Notes: generated by a model not told the origin, from the sequence alone. A stretch of DNA of 15,376 bases from Verrucomicrobia subdivision 3 bacterium UBA7542 (GCA_002479245.1 DLMG01000187.1:5443-20818); one strand, 5' to 3'. Counted from the first letter of the stretch, positions 7,864 through 14,590 are shown. Translations and numbers: made by a program.

Positions 7864-9393
7864 ATGATGCTGCGTAATTACCAACGGGAACTGTTTTGCC
7901 TGTTGCTGTTGGGCACGTTGATGTCCGCACGTGGGGAGTTGGTGCTTGCCAATTTCAGTGCCGCCCAACCGGTCAAGATCATGGCCATCGGCGATTCGAT
8001 CACCGATGACTGCGTCTACAACGGTGCCTGGCGCCAGTATCTGCAACCGCTGCTCGATACCAATGGTTATCCCTTCACTTTTGTGGGCCGGAACCAGTCA
8101 GTGCCATCCGGGAGTTTCACCAAAACGCAGCATGAAGGGTATTGCGGAGCCGTTGTGGCCCCGCCCGGCGTTCTCACCAGTCCAGTGCATGGCTACGCCG
8201 GCACTAATGTTTATCTCCTGAGAATCGTCGCTGACGCCCTTACCAATGCGACCCCCGATCTGGTGCTGGTGCTGATCGGGGCAAACGACATTGGCCGGGG
8301 ACGCAATCCCTATCAGGTCGCAACGAATGACATGCCGAACCTGCTGGACATAATTTTTTCAAACGCTCCCAATGCCAACGTCATCCTCGCCAAGATCACG
8401 TCACTCCAGAACGTGACCACCCTCAACTACGGCAACTACGCGACCAACGTTTACATTTACAATGACGCCCTGCAAGCGATGGTCAACCAGCGGCGGGCCC
8501 TCGGACAAAATGTGTCCCTGGCCGACATGTTGTCCGTCGTGGATGGAGCCACGATGTTCAACAGCGATCATCTGCATCCGAATACGCTGGGCTTGCAGGC
8601 CATCGCGCAGGAATGGTTCACCCGCATCCAAGCCATCACCATCACAACCAACCAGGTGACATCCACGCTGATCCATGGCGGAGATGTTTGGAAATACTCC
8701 GACACGGGCCAGGACCTGGGGACGAATTGGTCACAGCCCAATTACGACGACAGCGGCTGGGCCAGCGGAGCGGCGAGACTGGGCTATGGCGACCCGGCGG
8801 TGTTCACCACTGTCAGTTTTGGGACGAATGCATCCAGCAAACACATCACAACCTATTTCCGTGACTCGTTTGTCGTGCCGGGCGACGTAGCCTTTACCAA
8901 TCTCAATTTCCGCCTCTCGCGGGTGGACGGCGCCGTGGTATGGCTCAACGGCCAGGAAGCTTTTCGCACCAACATGCCAACCGGACCGATCACCTACACG
9001 ACCTTGGCGTCGATGTGGACGATTGTCCAGGACACGCCGTACACTTTCTACCCGACAAACATCGCGGTGTCGAATTTGCCCGCGGGAACAAACCTGGTCG
9101 CGGTGGAAGTTCATCTATACTTAGCCAACAGAACCTCCCTCGGCTTTGACATGGAACTGATTGGCACGGGTTGCTTTTCGCCCTCTCTCTCCATCGCGTC
9201 CGCGGGCAACAACATTTTTCTTACCTGGCCGGTTGCCAACGGAACCGGTTACACGCTTTATTCCTCAACCGACCTGACCGCGCCTGAAAGTTGGACAATT
9301 GCGGCGGCAACGATTCAGACCAACAGCGGGCAATATGTCGTGACCTTATCGCCAGACGTGATCACGAGATTTTTTCGTCTCCAGAAACCCTAG
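7864..9393 (+). CDS. secreted SGNH/GDSL hydrolase with C-terminal beta-rich modules
   Basis: 509 residues. A signal peptide is visible in the first 25 or so residues (FCLLLLGTLMSARG). The SGNH core spans about 37-260: nucleophile S45 in MAIGDSIT, N141 in IGANDIG, and D235/H238 in DHLHPN. The block II Gly is probably within 105-115 (VHGYAG). It should be a secreted carbohydrate or acyl esterase. A second module (about 268-430) begins IHGGDVWKYSDTG and includes NWSQPNYDDSGW and DGAVVWLNGQEAFRTNMP. This is a jelly-roll, galactose-binding-like module common beside hydrolases in Verrucomicrobiota. The last 70 residues (LTWPVANGTGYTLYSSTDL to FFRLQKP) form a small beta domain typical of secreted proteins of the phylum. 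The ribosome-binding site is weak. Confidence 0.9.
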   Translation: MMLRNYQRELFCLLLLGTLMSARGELVLANFSAAQPVKIMAIGDSITDDCVYNGAWRQYLQPLLDTNGYPFTFVGRNQSVPSGSFTKTQHEGYCGAVVAPPGVLTSPVHGYAGTNVYLLRIVADALTNATPDLVLVLIGANDIGRGRNPYQVATNDMPNLLDIIFSNAPNANVILAKITSLQNVTTLNYGNYATNVYIYNDALQAMVNQRRALGQNVSLADMLSVVDGATMFNSDHLHPNTLGLQAIAQEWFTRIQAITITTNQVTSTLIHGGDVWKYSDTGQDLGTNWSQPNYDDSGWASGAARLGYGDPAVFTTVSFGTNASSKHITTYFRDSFVVPGDVAFTNLNFRLSRVDGAVVWLNGQEAFRTNMPTGPITYTTLASMWTIVQDTPYTFYPTNIAVSNLPAGTNLVAVEVHLYLANRTSLGFDMELIGTGCFSPSLSIASAGNNIFLTWPVANGTGYTLYSSTDLTAPESWTIAAATIQTNSGQYVVTLSPDVITRFFRLQKP

Positions 9394-9559
9394 AAGCCAT
9401 CTTATAAATATCCGCAGGGGCGTTTTAATAAATGGAAACACAAAGCCAGGAGAAGGAAAAAACGGCATGTGGAGGGCAAAACGGCCGATCTTTGGGCCGG
9501 CCACGTTATTGTTCGCCGGTCGCGGCCATTGTTCGCAACCCATCTGCATAATCCGCAAT

Positions 9560-9616
9560 TCACTCCACCGTCACGCTCTGGGCCAGGCTGCGCGGCTTGA
9601 CCACGTCGCAACCGCG
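9560..9616 (-). pseudogene. glmS: 3'-terminal remnant of a glmS-like gene
   Basis: Read on the minus strand, this encodes RGCDVVKPRSLAQSVTVE followed by a stop. That matches the very conserved carboxyl end of glucosamine-6-phosphate synthase (GlmS), known to end DVDQPRNLAKSVTVE. The conserved sequence stops at about 9616, and nothing GlmS-like is found further upstream in any frame. It is therefore a short 3' scrap, not a gene. An intact glmS is presumably elsewhere in the genome. This is the second 3'-end gene fragment in the window, after the synthase copy at 339-570. Confidence 0.78.
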
Positions 9617-9653
9617 CGGGAATAATACCAACGATTTTCACGTGGTTAATCTG

Positions 9654-9702
9654 GCCACGGATGAAACGTGGAAGTTGCGCGAACGTCCGTGTAAAAATCC
9701 AA
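9654..9702. repeat. interspersed intergenic repeat, copy 2
   Basis: GCCACGGATGAAAC, GTGGAAGTTGCGCGAAC and AAAATCCAA occur in the same order as at 6286-6346, without the 11-base internal duplication. It lies about 75 bp upstream of the tautomerase start. Confidence 0.8.
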
Positions 9703-9778
9703 CCGGGTATTGAAAAAACACCTCGAGTGGATAGACTAAACACCGGATGACAAAGCCGGACCCAAACCGAAAGCCATT

Positions 9779-10126
9779 ATGCCATTGTTAAAACTCGAAA
9801 CCACCGTCGCGCTTGCTGATGACAAAAAGCAGGCGTTGCTTGCGTCTCTCTCCAAAATCGTGGCCGGGACGATTGGCAAACCGGAACAATACGTCATGGT
9901 CGTCGTCAACCCCGCGGCCATCCTCATGTCCGGCAAACCCGGTCCCGCCGCCTTCGTGGACATCCGCAGCATCGGCGGCCTGGGCGGCAGCGTGAATCAA
10001 CAGCTCGCGCAGAAGATCGGCAGCTTGTTGAAAGAATCCCTCGGCGTGCCGCCGGACCGAATTTACCTGAACTTCACCGACGTCCCCGGCGGCAACTGGG
10101 GCTGGAACGGCGACACGTTCGGGTGA
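9779..10126 (+). CDS. MIF-like / phenylpyruvate tautomerase family protein
   Basis: 115 residues, the normal length of the macrophage-migration-inhibitory-factor superfamily. P2, exposed after Met removal, is the family's catalytic base (MPLLKLETTV). Other family signatures are GKPEQYVMVVV (about 33-43), FVDIRSIGGLG (59-69) and the C-terminal DRIYLNFTDVPGGNWGWNG (93-111). Family members form trimers and catalyse keto-enol tautomerisation in the cytoplasm; the bacterial substrate is usually unknown. It appears to be a stand-alone gene, with an interspersed repeat upstream and a REP-like hairpin 42 bp downstream. No strong ribosome-binding site is visible. Confidence 0.9.
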   Translation: MPLLKLETTVALADDKKQALLASLSKIVAGTIGKPEQYVMVVVNPAAILMSGKPGPAAFVDIRSIGGLGGSVNQQLAQKIGSLLKESLGVPPDRIYLNFTDVPGGNWGWNGDTFG

Positions 10127-10167
10127 GATTTCGCCGTAAGAAAATTTCGCGCTTTGAACCTCTGAAC

Positions 10168-10239
10168 CGTAGCAGCCGACGTGAGTCGGCTCTGACATTG
10201 CTTTGGATAAGATGGAGCGGACTCATGTCCGCTGCTACG
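10168..10239. repeat. REP-like double-hairpin element
   Basis: Outer arms CGTAGCA (10168-10174) and TGCTACG (10233-10239) enclose two hairpins with 4-base loops: GCCGAC-GTGA-GTCGGC (10175-10190) and GCGGAC-TCAT-GTCCGC (10217-10232). This forms a three-way-junction shape. Such double palindromes are typical of interspersed REP/BIME-type elements, here just after the tautomerase gene. Confidence 0.8.
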
Positions 10240-10261
10240 AGGTCATGGTGAAAAGGAAAAC

Positions 10262-10382
10262 GCGCGACGAACGCTCAAATGAGATGGGCGCTTTCCGCAA
10301 GCGGAAACCTGCTCCGAAGAGCAATCCACGCCCCGGCACAAGATCTCAAAGCCGGTATTTGGATGCGAGCTGTTCGTCGCGC
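10262..10382. ncRNA. candidate structured RNA (multi-branched fold), class unknown
   Basis: GCGCGACGAACGCTC (10262-10276) pairs with 10367-10382 over 15 bp with a single bulged T (10371). Pairing continues inward along the 5' side: AAAT/ATTT (10277-10280/10357-10360), GAGAT/ATCTC (10281-10285/10343-10347) and GGGCG/CGCCC (10286-10290/10329-10333). The inner stem encloses hairpins TTTCCG-CAAG-CGGAAA (10292-10307) and TGCTC-CGAA-GAGCA (10310-10323). An alternative pairing CCGGC/GCCGG (10333-10337/10351-10355) competes. It matches no riboswitch or RNA class I recognise. Either strand is possible; on the minus strand the outer stem is followed by GTTTTCCTTTTC, which resembles a terminator tail. 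It could instead be a large repeat element. Confidence 0.45.
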
Positions 10383-10512
10383 AAGTCAATTTATAACACA
10401 CCGCTCCCGAAATTCCAGCACGAGTTATTCACAAGTCACCGAGAAAGAAAAGAGACAAAAAAATATCTCAACAACATTGCATTGAGCGGAACGGAAATTA
10501 AACTCCGCGCGC
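10383..10512. other. AT-rich leader region of the helicase gene
   Basis: This is lower in GC than its surroundings, with an A-rich run at about 10443-10470. It should contain the helicase promoter and leader. No canonical promoter boxes or ribosome-binding site were recognised. Confidence 0.35.
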
Positions 10513-12669
10513 GTGTTGAACCTGAATTCACTCAATCCCCAGCAACGCCAGGCCGTCGAAACCTTGAACGGCCCGGTTTTGATCCTGGCCGGGGCCGGCA
10601 CCGGCAAGACGCGCGTCATCACGTTCCGCATCGCGCACTTGATCGCCAAAGGCGTTGCACCGGCCAACATCCTTGCCGTCACCTTCACCAACAAGGCGGC
10701 GCGCGAAATGCAGGAGCGCGTCCACAAACTTCTGCCAAAGCGCAGTCGGAAGACTGAGGACAGTGGACTGAGGACTGACGACAGGCCGACCATCTGCACG
10801 TTCCATTCTCTTTGCGTCCGGATTTTGCGCCAGCACATTGAACGGCTCGGTTATAAACGGAATTTTGTCATTTACAACGAATCGGAACAGCTCGGCGCCG
10901 TCAAAAAGATTCTCGCTCAGATTTCGGCGAAGGGGGAGAAAACGGACCCGGCGGCGGTCCTGGCCCTGTTGAGCCGGTTCAAAAACGGGGGCGAACGCGC
11001 CGCCGTCTTTGCCGACGAGAGCGTTCGCGCGCTGGCCCAGCACATCCGGTCGCGCTACGAAACCGCCCTGCACGCCTGCAATGCCGTGGACTTTGACGAT
11101 TTGATTCTGCTCACGCTGCGGCTGTTCGACAAACATCCGGCCGTGCTCGAAGCCTTTCGCGCCAAATATCGTTACATCATGGCGGACGAATATCAGGACA
11201 CCAACGCCACGCAGTTTCAGCTCGTCCATGCCCTCACCGCCAAACACCGGAATTTCTGCGTCGTGGGCGACGACGACCAGAGCATTTACGGCTGGCGCGG
11301 CGCCGAAATCGGCAACCTGCTCGACCTGGAAAAACATTTTCCGGAGGTGAAAATCATCAAGCTCGAACAGAATTACCGTTCGACAAACACCATCCTTGAT
11401 GCCGCCAACGCCATCATCAAAAACAACGTGCGCCGCCGCCCCAAACAGCTCTGGTCGGGCAAGGGCCGGGGCGACAAGATTGTTTTGCGCACCTACACGA
11501 ATGATGACAATGAAGCGCGCAACCTGGTCGAACAGATTGAATTTGCGCGCCGCGCGCACGGGGTCCCCTGGTTGCACCACGCCGTTTTGTTCCGGACGAA
11601 TGTGCAGTCGCGTCCGCTCGAAACCGCGTTCCGCACGGCTGGCGTCCGGTATCATCTCATCGGCGGCCAGAGTTTCTTTGACCGGGCGGAAGTCCGCGAT
11701 TTTCTTGCCTACCTGAAGGTCTTCATCAACCCGCATGATGACGTCAGCCTGTTGCGCATTGCGAACGTGCCGGCGCGGGGGCTGAGCGATGTGACCATGG
11801 AACGCCTGCTCGCCGCGAGTCACGAACGGAAGGGTTCCGTGTTCGCTGCGATGAAAAATCCGGCGGTGCAGGTGACATTTCAAACCAAGGCGCGCGAAAG
11901 CATTGAAGCGTTTGTGGCCTTCATCGAAAAGACCCGCGCGCAATTGGGTGGTAGGGCGGGCAGTCCCTTGCCCGCCGCAGCCGGCGCGCACGGAGTGACG
12001 CGCCCTACCTTTAGTCTTCAATCCTGGGCCGAACATTTTCTGGACGAGACCGGTTATTTTGCCGAACTCAAGCGTTTGGAAAAAAATTCCGAAAACGCCG
12101 AAGACCGCATCCGCAATCTGCGCGAGCTGACCGCCACGCTCGACCAAGGTAGGGCGGGCAGTCCCCTGCCCGCCGCTGACGGCGCGCACGGCTTGTCCCG
12201 CCATAGCCATGCGACGGCGGAAGTGACGCGCCCTACCTGCCTCGCGGATCAACTTCAATCCTTTCTGGAGGACATCACTCTCGACAGCGAACGCGAGGAG
12301 GAAAAGGAAGCCGGCGACGCCGTGACGCTCATCACCATGCACAGTTGCAAGGGACTGGAATTCCCGCGCGTCTATATCGTGGGCCTGGAGGAAGGCCTGT
12401 TGCCGCATGCGCGCTCGGCAGCGGAAGGCACGCTCGACGAGGAACGGCGGCTGTTTTACGTGGCCGTGACACGCGCGATGCAATCGCTCACCCTCAGCCA
12501 TTGCGCGGGCCGGATGCGCTACGGCCAGTTGATGCCCTGCCACCCGTCGCGATTTCTCAAGGAACTGCCGCCCGAACTGGTGGAGGACGATGCCGCCCGG
12601 GACAAAAAACCGGTGGCTCCGGATACCGGCAAAAAGATGTTCGACGTCCTCCGCAGCGCCATCAATTAA
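10513..12669 (+). CDS. UvrD/PcrA/Rep-type ATP-dependent DNA helicase (SF1A)
   Basis: 718 residues from a GTG start at 10513 (TTG at 10516 is an alternative). All SF1A motifs are present: Walker A AGAGTGKT (26-33), Ia TFTNKAAREM, TFHSLCVRIL, II DEYQDTN (225-231), III VGDDDQSIYGWRG (251-263), IV LEQNYRST (284-291), V TMHSCKGLEFPRV (608-620) and VI EERRLFYVAVTRA (643-655). It should unwind DNA 3' to 5' in repair and replication restart. Three stretches are foreign to the family. Two are palindromic repeats translated in frame at about residues 480-499 and 545-575, in the 2B region between motifs IV and V. The third is a short direct-repeat stretch around residues 80-89. All core motifs are intact, so the enzyme is probably functional. 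UvrD, PcrA and Rep cannot be separated here. Confidence 0.94.
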   Translation: MLNLNSLNPQQRQAVETLNGPVLILAGAGTGKTRVITFRIAHLIAKGVAPANILAVTFTNKAAREMQERVHKLLPKRSRKTEDSGLRTDDRPTICTFHSLCVRILRQHIERLGYKRNFVIYNESEQLGAVKKILAQISAKGEKTDPAAVLALLSRFKNGGERAAVFADESVRALAQHIRSRYETALHACNAVDFDDLILLTLRLFDKHPAVLEAFRAKYRYIMADEYQDTNATQFQLVHALTAKHRNFCVVGDDDQSIYGWRGAEIGNLLDLEKHFPEVKIIKLEQNYRSTNTILDAANAIIKNNVRRRPKQLWSGKGRGDKIVLRTYTNDDNEARNLVEQIEFARRAHGVPWLHHAVLFRTNVQSRPLETAFRTAGVRYHLIGGQSFFDRAEVRDFLAYLKVFINPHDDVSLLRIANVPARGLSDVTMERLLAASHERKGSVFAAMKNPAVQVTFQTKARESIEAFVAFIEKTRAQLGGRAGSPLPAAAGAHGVTRPTFSLQSWAEHFLDETGYFAELKRLEKNSENAEDRIRNLRELTATLDQGRAGSPLPAADGAHGLSRHSHATAEVTRPTCLADQLQSFLEDITLDSEREEEKEAGDAVTLITMHSCKGLEFPRVYIVGLEEGLLPHARSAAEGTLDEERRLFYVAVTRAMQSLTLSHCAGRMRYGQLMPCHPSRFLKELPPELVEDDAARDKKPVAPDTGKKMFDVLRSAIN
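10752..10775. repeat. short direct repeat inside the helicase coding region
   Basis: GACTGAGGAC occurs at 10752-10761 and 10766-10775. It encodes part of KRSRKTEDSGLRTDDRP, a stretch just before TFHSLCVRIL where family members normally have a short linker. It is a probable in-frame insertion. Confidence 0.55.
11950..12009. repeat. palindromic element inserted in frame in the helicase gene, copy 1
   Basis: 60 bp bounded by GGTAGGGCG (11950-11958) and its exact inverse CGCCCTACC (12001-12009). Inside, GGCGGGCA (11955-11962) and TGCCCGCC (11969-11976) form an 8-bp hairpin with a 6-base loop. It is translated as GRAGSPLPAAAGAHGVTRPT without a stop. Confidence 0.88.
12147..12238. repeat. palindromic element inserted in frame in the helicase gene, copy 2
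   Basis: 92 bp bounded by AGGTAGGGCG (12147-12156) and CGCCCTACCT (12229-12238), with the same inner hairpin (12153-12160 with 12167-12174). The first half and last 17 or so bases match copy 1; a middle segment of about 32 bp is extra. It is read in the same frame as copy 1 (GRAGSPLPAADGAHG, ending EVTRPT). Confidence 0.88.
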
Positions 12670-13129
12670 AGATCTTTGGCCCTTCAAACAGGTTCAAAGT
12701 TTCCTCAGAGGAACGGCGACGCGGAAGAGTAACCGGGGATTTTGTTCGCGAATAGCGAACGATTGAACGCCAACGAGGCAGCAGCGCAGGCGGAGGTGAA
12801 AATTTCCGCCCGCTTACCCCGAAATTGATTGTTCTTTCTGCAAGCTTCCGAACCCATTCAGTTGTATGATTGGTAATTGCAGCCGGGCCTGTGAATGGTT
12901 GGTAAAGCTTCATCAGAATATCAGTCTGTAGCGTTCTCAACGTTCTGGGCTTCAAAATCAGGCACGACCGTCCAAGCAGGTGAAGCCTGCCGAGTTCATA
13001 AGCTGCGTTCGGATTGAATTCTTGACCCTGCTCCGCTCTGTCGAACACGGCGATGCCACGTGAACAGCATAAAAGACAAGCGATCGGGTTGTACAGATCG
13101 TCAGTGATGCTATGGTCAGTCTGGGACAC
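12662..13129 (-). pseudogene. C-terminal remnant of a TIR-like nucleotide-binding protein
   Basis: The open frame from 13129 encodes DDLYNPIACLLCCSRGIAVF, then EFNPNAAYELGRLHLLGRSCLILK, TLQTDILMKLYQPF and TEWVRKLAE (residues about 10-98, to 12836). This matches the conserved C-terminal half of predicted TIR-like or nucleoside-deoxyribosyltransferase-like nucleotide-binding proteins, in which FNPNVAYELG and LHTDLVGKLY are hallmarks. Such domains are often NAD-handling effectors. The N-terminal half is missing: the frame starts at the junction with a transposase fragment (13112-13282, other strand). After residue 98 the frame runs on in low-quality sequence to overlap the helicase stop by 8 bp, suggesting the native stop is lost. 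It is probably non-functional. Confidence 0.65.
12744..12760 (+). terminator. possible weak terminator after the helicase gene
   Basis: GTTCGC-GAATA-GCGAAC is a 6-bp stem with a 5-base loop, 75 bp after the helicase stop. No T-run follows on the plus strand, so confidence is low. A second hairpin GGCGGA/TCCGCC lies at 12789-12810. Confidence 0.25.
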
Positions 13130-13282
13130 TGGAAGCAGGGATTGACCACGGCGTTCCTGGAAGGACTCAACAGTTTATTCTCGGCAACCAAACGCAAAGC
13201 TCGCGGCTACCGGTCCACCGAACACCAGATCGCCATGCTCTACTTTGTAGCTGGCAAGCTGGAGATTCCATACCATGGCTGA
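13112..13282 (+). pseudogene. C-terminal fragment of an ISL3-family transposase
   Basis: A 56-codon frame ending in TGA at 13280-13282 encodes GHWKQGLTTAFLEGLNSLFSATKRKARGYR, then HQIAMLYFVAGKLEIP. The EGLNS...KRKARGYR segment is the conserved end of the ISL3 (IS204/IS1001/IS1096/IS1165) DDE transposase, around its last catalytic Glu. The rest of the roughly 400-residue transposase is absent, as are recognisable terminal inverted repeats. The ATG at 13112 is just the first in frame. The fragment abuts, head-on, the truncated TIR-like gene, which suggests that insertion and later decay removed that gene's front half. Confidence 0.75.
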
Positions 13283-13538
13283 TACCCACTACAAACGTCG
13301 ACGAAGCCAAATTTTCTACGCTGACAACAGCATCACACAGGCGGATATTTTCTATTAGGTCTACCCATTTGCGTTCTTCCGCCTGCGTGGCGTGTCAAAG
13401 CACCGCTTTGGCGCGACAACGGCGGCGCTCTTTCGCGGCTGGATTGAATCCGCGTCCGGCGGGCCGGGCCGATTTGGAAATCGGCGCTCCAATCGGTCCC
13501 GCATTGCGCATACGCGTTTTTCCGCCGGACGAATCCCG
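13283..13538. other. intergenic remnant region with hairpins
   Basis: No gene is supported. CAAAGC-ACC-GCTTTG forms a hairpin at about 13396-13410, and a larger one lies at 13468-13485. The sequence just after the transposase stop (13283-13360) is AT-richer and unrecognised; it may include the IS end. Confidence 0.4.
13468..13485. repeat. perfect hairpin (interspersed palindrome)
   Basis: GCCGATT (13468-13474) and AATCGGC (13479-13485) form a stem with a TGGA loop. It is 54 bp beyond the stop of the dihydroorotate-dehydrogenase-like gene on its strand and could act as its terminator, but no T-run follows. Confidence 0.5.
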
Positions 13539-14555
13539 TTACGGCAAGGAATATTTCGAGATGGCCCGCATGTATTGCGCACGCTCAAAGGCGCTGGGCG
13601 CCGGACAATTTTTCTGGCTCAGGCTGCCCTTGAGTTGCGTGACGGATTCATATTCATGCTCCTCCATCCATGCGACGAGTTCGCTCTCGATGATTTTGAT
13701 GTGCCCGACGCCGTGCCGGATGAGCGTGGAGCAGAGCATGGTCACGTCCGCGCCGGCCATGAGCATTTTCAAAACGTCGGGCGCGCGGTGGATGCCGCTG
13801 GTGGCCGCCAGACTGCATTTGAGACGACCGTAAAGGATGGCAATCCAGCGCAACGGAACGCGCATGGCCATCGGCGTGCTCAACAAAATGTTGGGTTTCA
13901 CTTCCAGCGTGTCCAAATCAATGTCCGGCTGATAAAACCGGTTGAACAGCACCAGCCCATCCGCCCCGGCCTCGCTCAGCCGCTTGGCCATGTTGGCGAA
14001 GTTGGTGAAGAACGGACTGAGCTTCACCGCCACCGGAATCGTGACCTCCGACTTCACGGCTTTAAGGATGTCAAAATAGGTCTGCTCGACCTCCCCGGCG
14101 GGCAGGTTCATGTTGGTGGGGATGTAATAGATGTTCAACTCCAGCGCATCGGCGCCCGCCTGTTGAACCAGCTTGGCGTATTGCGTCCAGCCGCTGGACG
14201 ACGAGCCGTTGTGCATGCCGGCATTGATGCTGGCAATGATCGGAATGCGCACGGCTTTCTTCGCCGCGGCAATGTGTTTGAGGTATTCCTCCGGACCAAG
14301 GCGATATTCCTCCGGCTCCGGAAAATAAGTCAGCGCCTCCGGGAAGCTGAATGTGCCGCTTTCCATGTGATGGTGCAGCTCCAGGCGCTCCTGGCGCAGT
14401 TGCTCCTCGAACAGGGAATAAAGCACCGCCGCCGACGCGCCGGCGTCTTCCATGCGTTTGATGCTGTCAATCTCCTCCGATAGCGGCGAGGCCGACGGCA
14501 CCAGCGGCGTGCGCAGTTTCAAACCGAGATAAGTCGTGGTCAGATCCATAGGCAT
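13539..14555 (-). CDS. dihydroorotate dehydrogenase-like FMN protein
   Basis: 338 residues forming a TIM-barrel flavoprotein of the dihydroorotate-dehydrogenase-like group. The features are N-terminal LRTPLVPSASPLSE (14-27), IIASINAG (106-113), N141 in ELNIYYIPTN, K178 in AVKLSPFF, N205 in LVLFNRF, and the phosphate-binding TSGIHRAPD (252-260) with AGAD (267-270). These correspond to the FMN and substrate-binding elements of DHOD. This subgroup is commonly encoded beside nifJ, as here, and is not assumed to work in pyrimidine synthesis; its real substrate is uncertain. Start is at ATG 14555 or the next ATG two codons later. Neither has a ribosome-binding site because AT-rich repeats lie immediately upstream. 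Confidence 0.88.
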   Translation of the reverse strand: MPMDLTTTYLGLKLRTPLVPSASPLSEEIDSIKRMEDAGASAAVLYSLFEEQLRQERLELHHHMESGTFSFPEALTYFPEPEEYRLGPEEYLKHIAAAKKAVRIPIIASINAGMHNGSSSSGWTQYAKLVQQAGADALELNIYYIPTNMNLPAGEVEQTYFDILKAVKSEVTIPVAVKLSPFFTNFANMAKRLSEAGADGLVLFNRFYQPDIDLDTLEVKPNILLSTPMAMRVPLRWIAILYGRLKCSLAATSGIHRAPDVLKMLMAGADVTMLCSTLIRHGVGHIKIIESELVAWMEEHEYESVTQLKGSLSQKNCPAPSAFERAQYMRAISKYSLP

Positions 14556-14561
14556 AATATA

Positions 14562-14590
14562 TTTATGATTTAAGATTTACGATTTATGAT
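14562..14590. repeat. AT-rich ATTTATGATT-type repeat, left flank of four-helix-bundle gene
   Basis: ATTTATGATTTA, AGATTTACG and ATTTATGATT follow each other as imperfect tandem units of about 7-11 bp. The reverse complement of the other flank of the four-helix-bundle gene (14960-14994) carries the related ATTTATGATTGATGAT. Confidence 0.65.

Larger units (their letters stand above)
9394..9778. other. intergenic region with gene remnant and repeat
   Basis: No intact gene is present. It contains the last codons of a glmS-like gene on the minus strand (9560-9616), copy 2 of the interspersed repeat (9654-9702), and a GC-rich palindrome around 9482-9503. The remainder shows nothing recognised. Confidence 0.6.

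Noticed and set aside
9402..9743. A 113-codon minus-strand frame in the tautomerase upstream region
   Set aside because: It reads the glmS remnant out of frame and crosses an interspersed repeat. It is not a plausible protein.
10262..10382. Identification as 6S RNA, SRP RNA or a known riboswitch
   Set aside because: The branched layout and loop sequences fit none of these classes as I know them, so the element is left unclassified.
10203..10757. A 184-codon plus-strand frame crossing the REP and structured element
   Set aside because: It spans the palindromes and overlaps the helicase start in another frame. The protein has low-complexity basic composition and no homology that I recognise.
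11950..12238. Possible CRISPR-like repeat pair in the helicase gene
   Set aside because: There are only two copies, of unequal length, each palindromic and translated in frame. There are no regular spacers or cas genes.
10528..12687. A 719-codon open frame on the minus strand, antisense to the helicase
   Set aside because: It mirrors the helicase codons almost base for base, and its translation shows no domain. Long antisense frames are expected in GC-rich coding DNA with few A/T-ending codons.
13392..14483. A 363-codon plus-strand frame opposite the dihydroorotate-dehydrogenase-like gene
   Set aside because: The His/Arg/Gln-rich translation has no recognisable domain. The opposite strand encodes a clear FMN-binding barrel.
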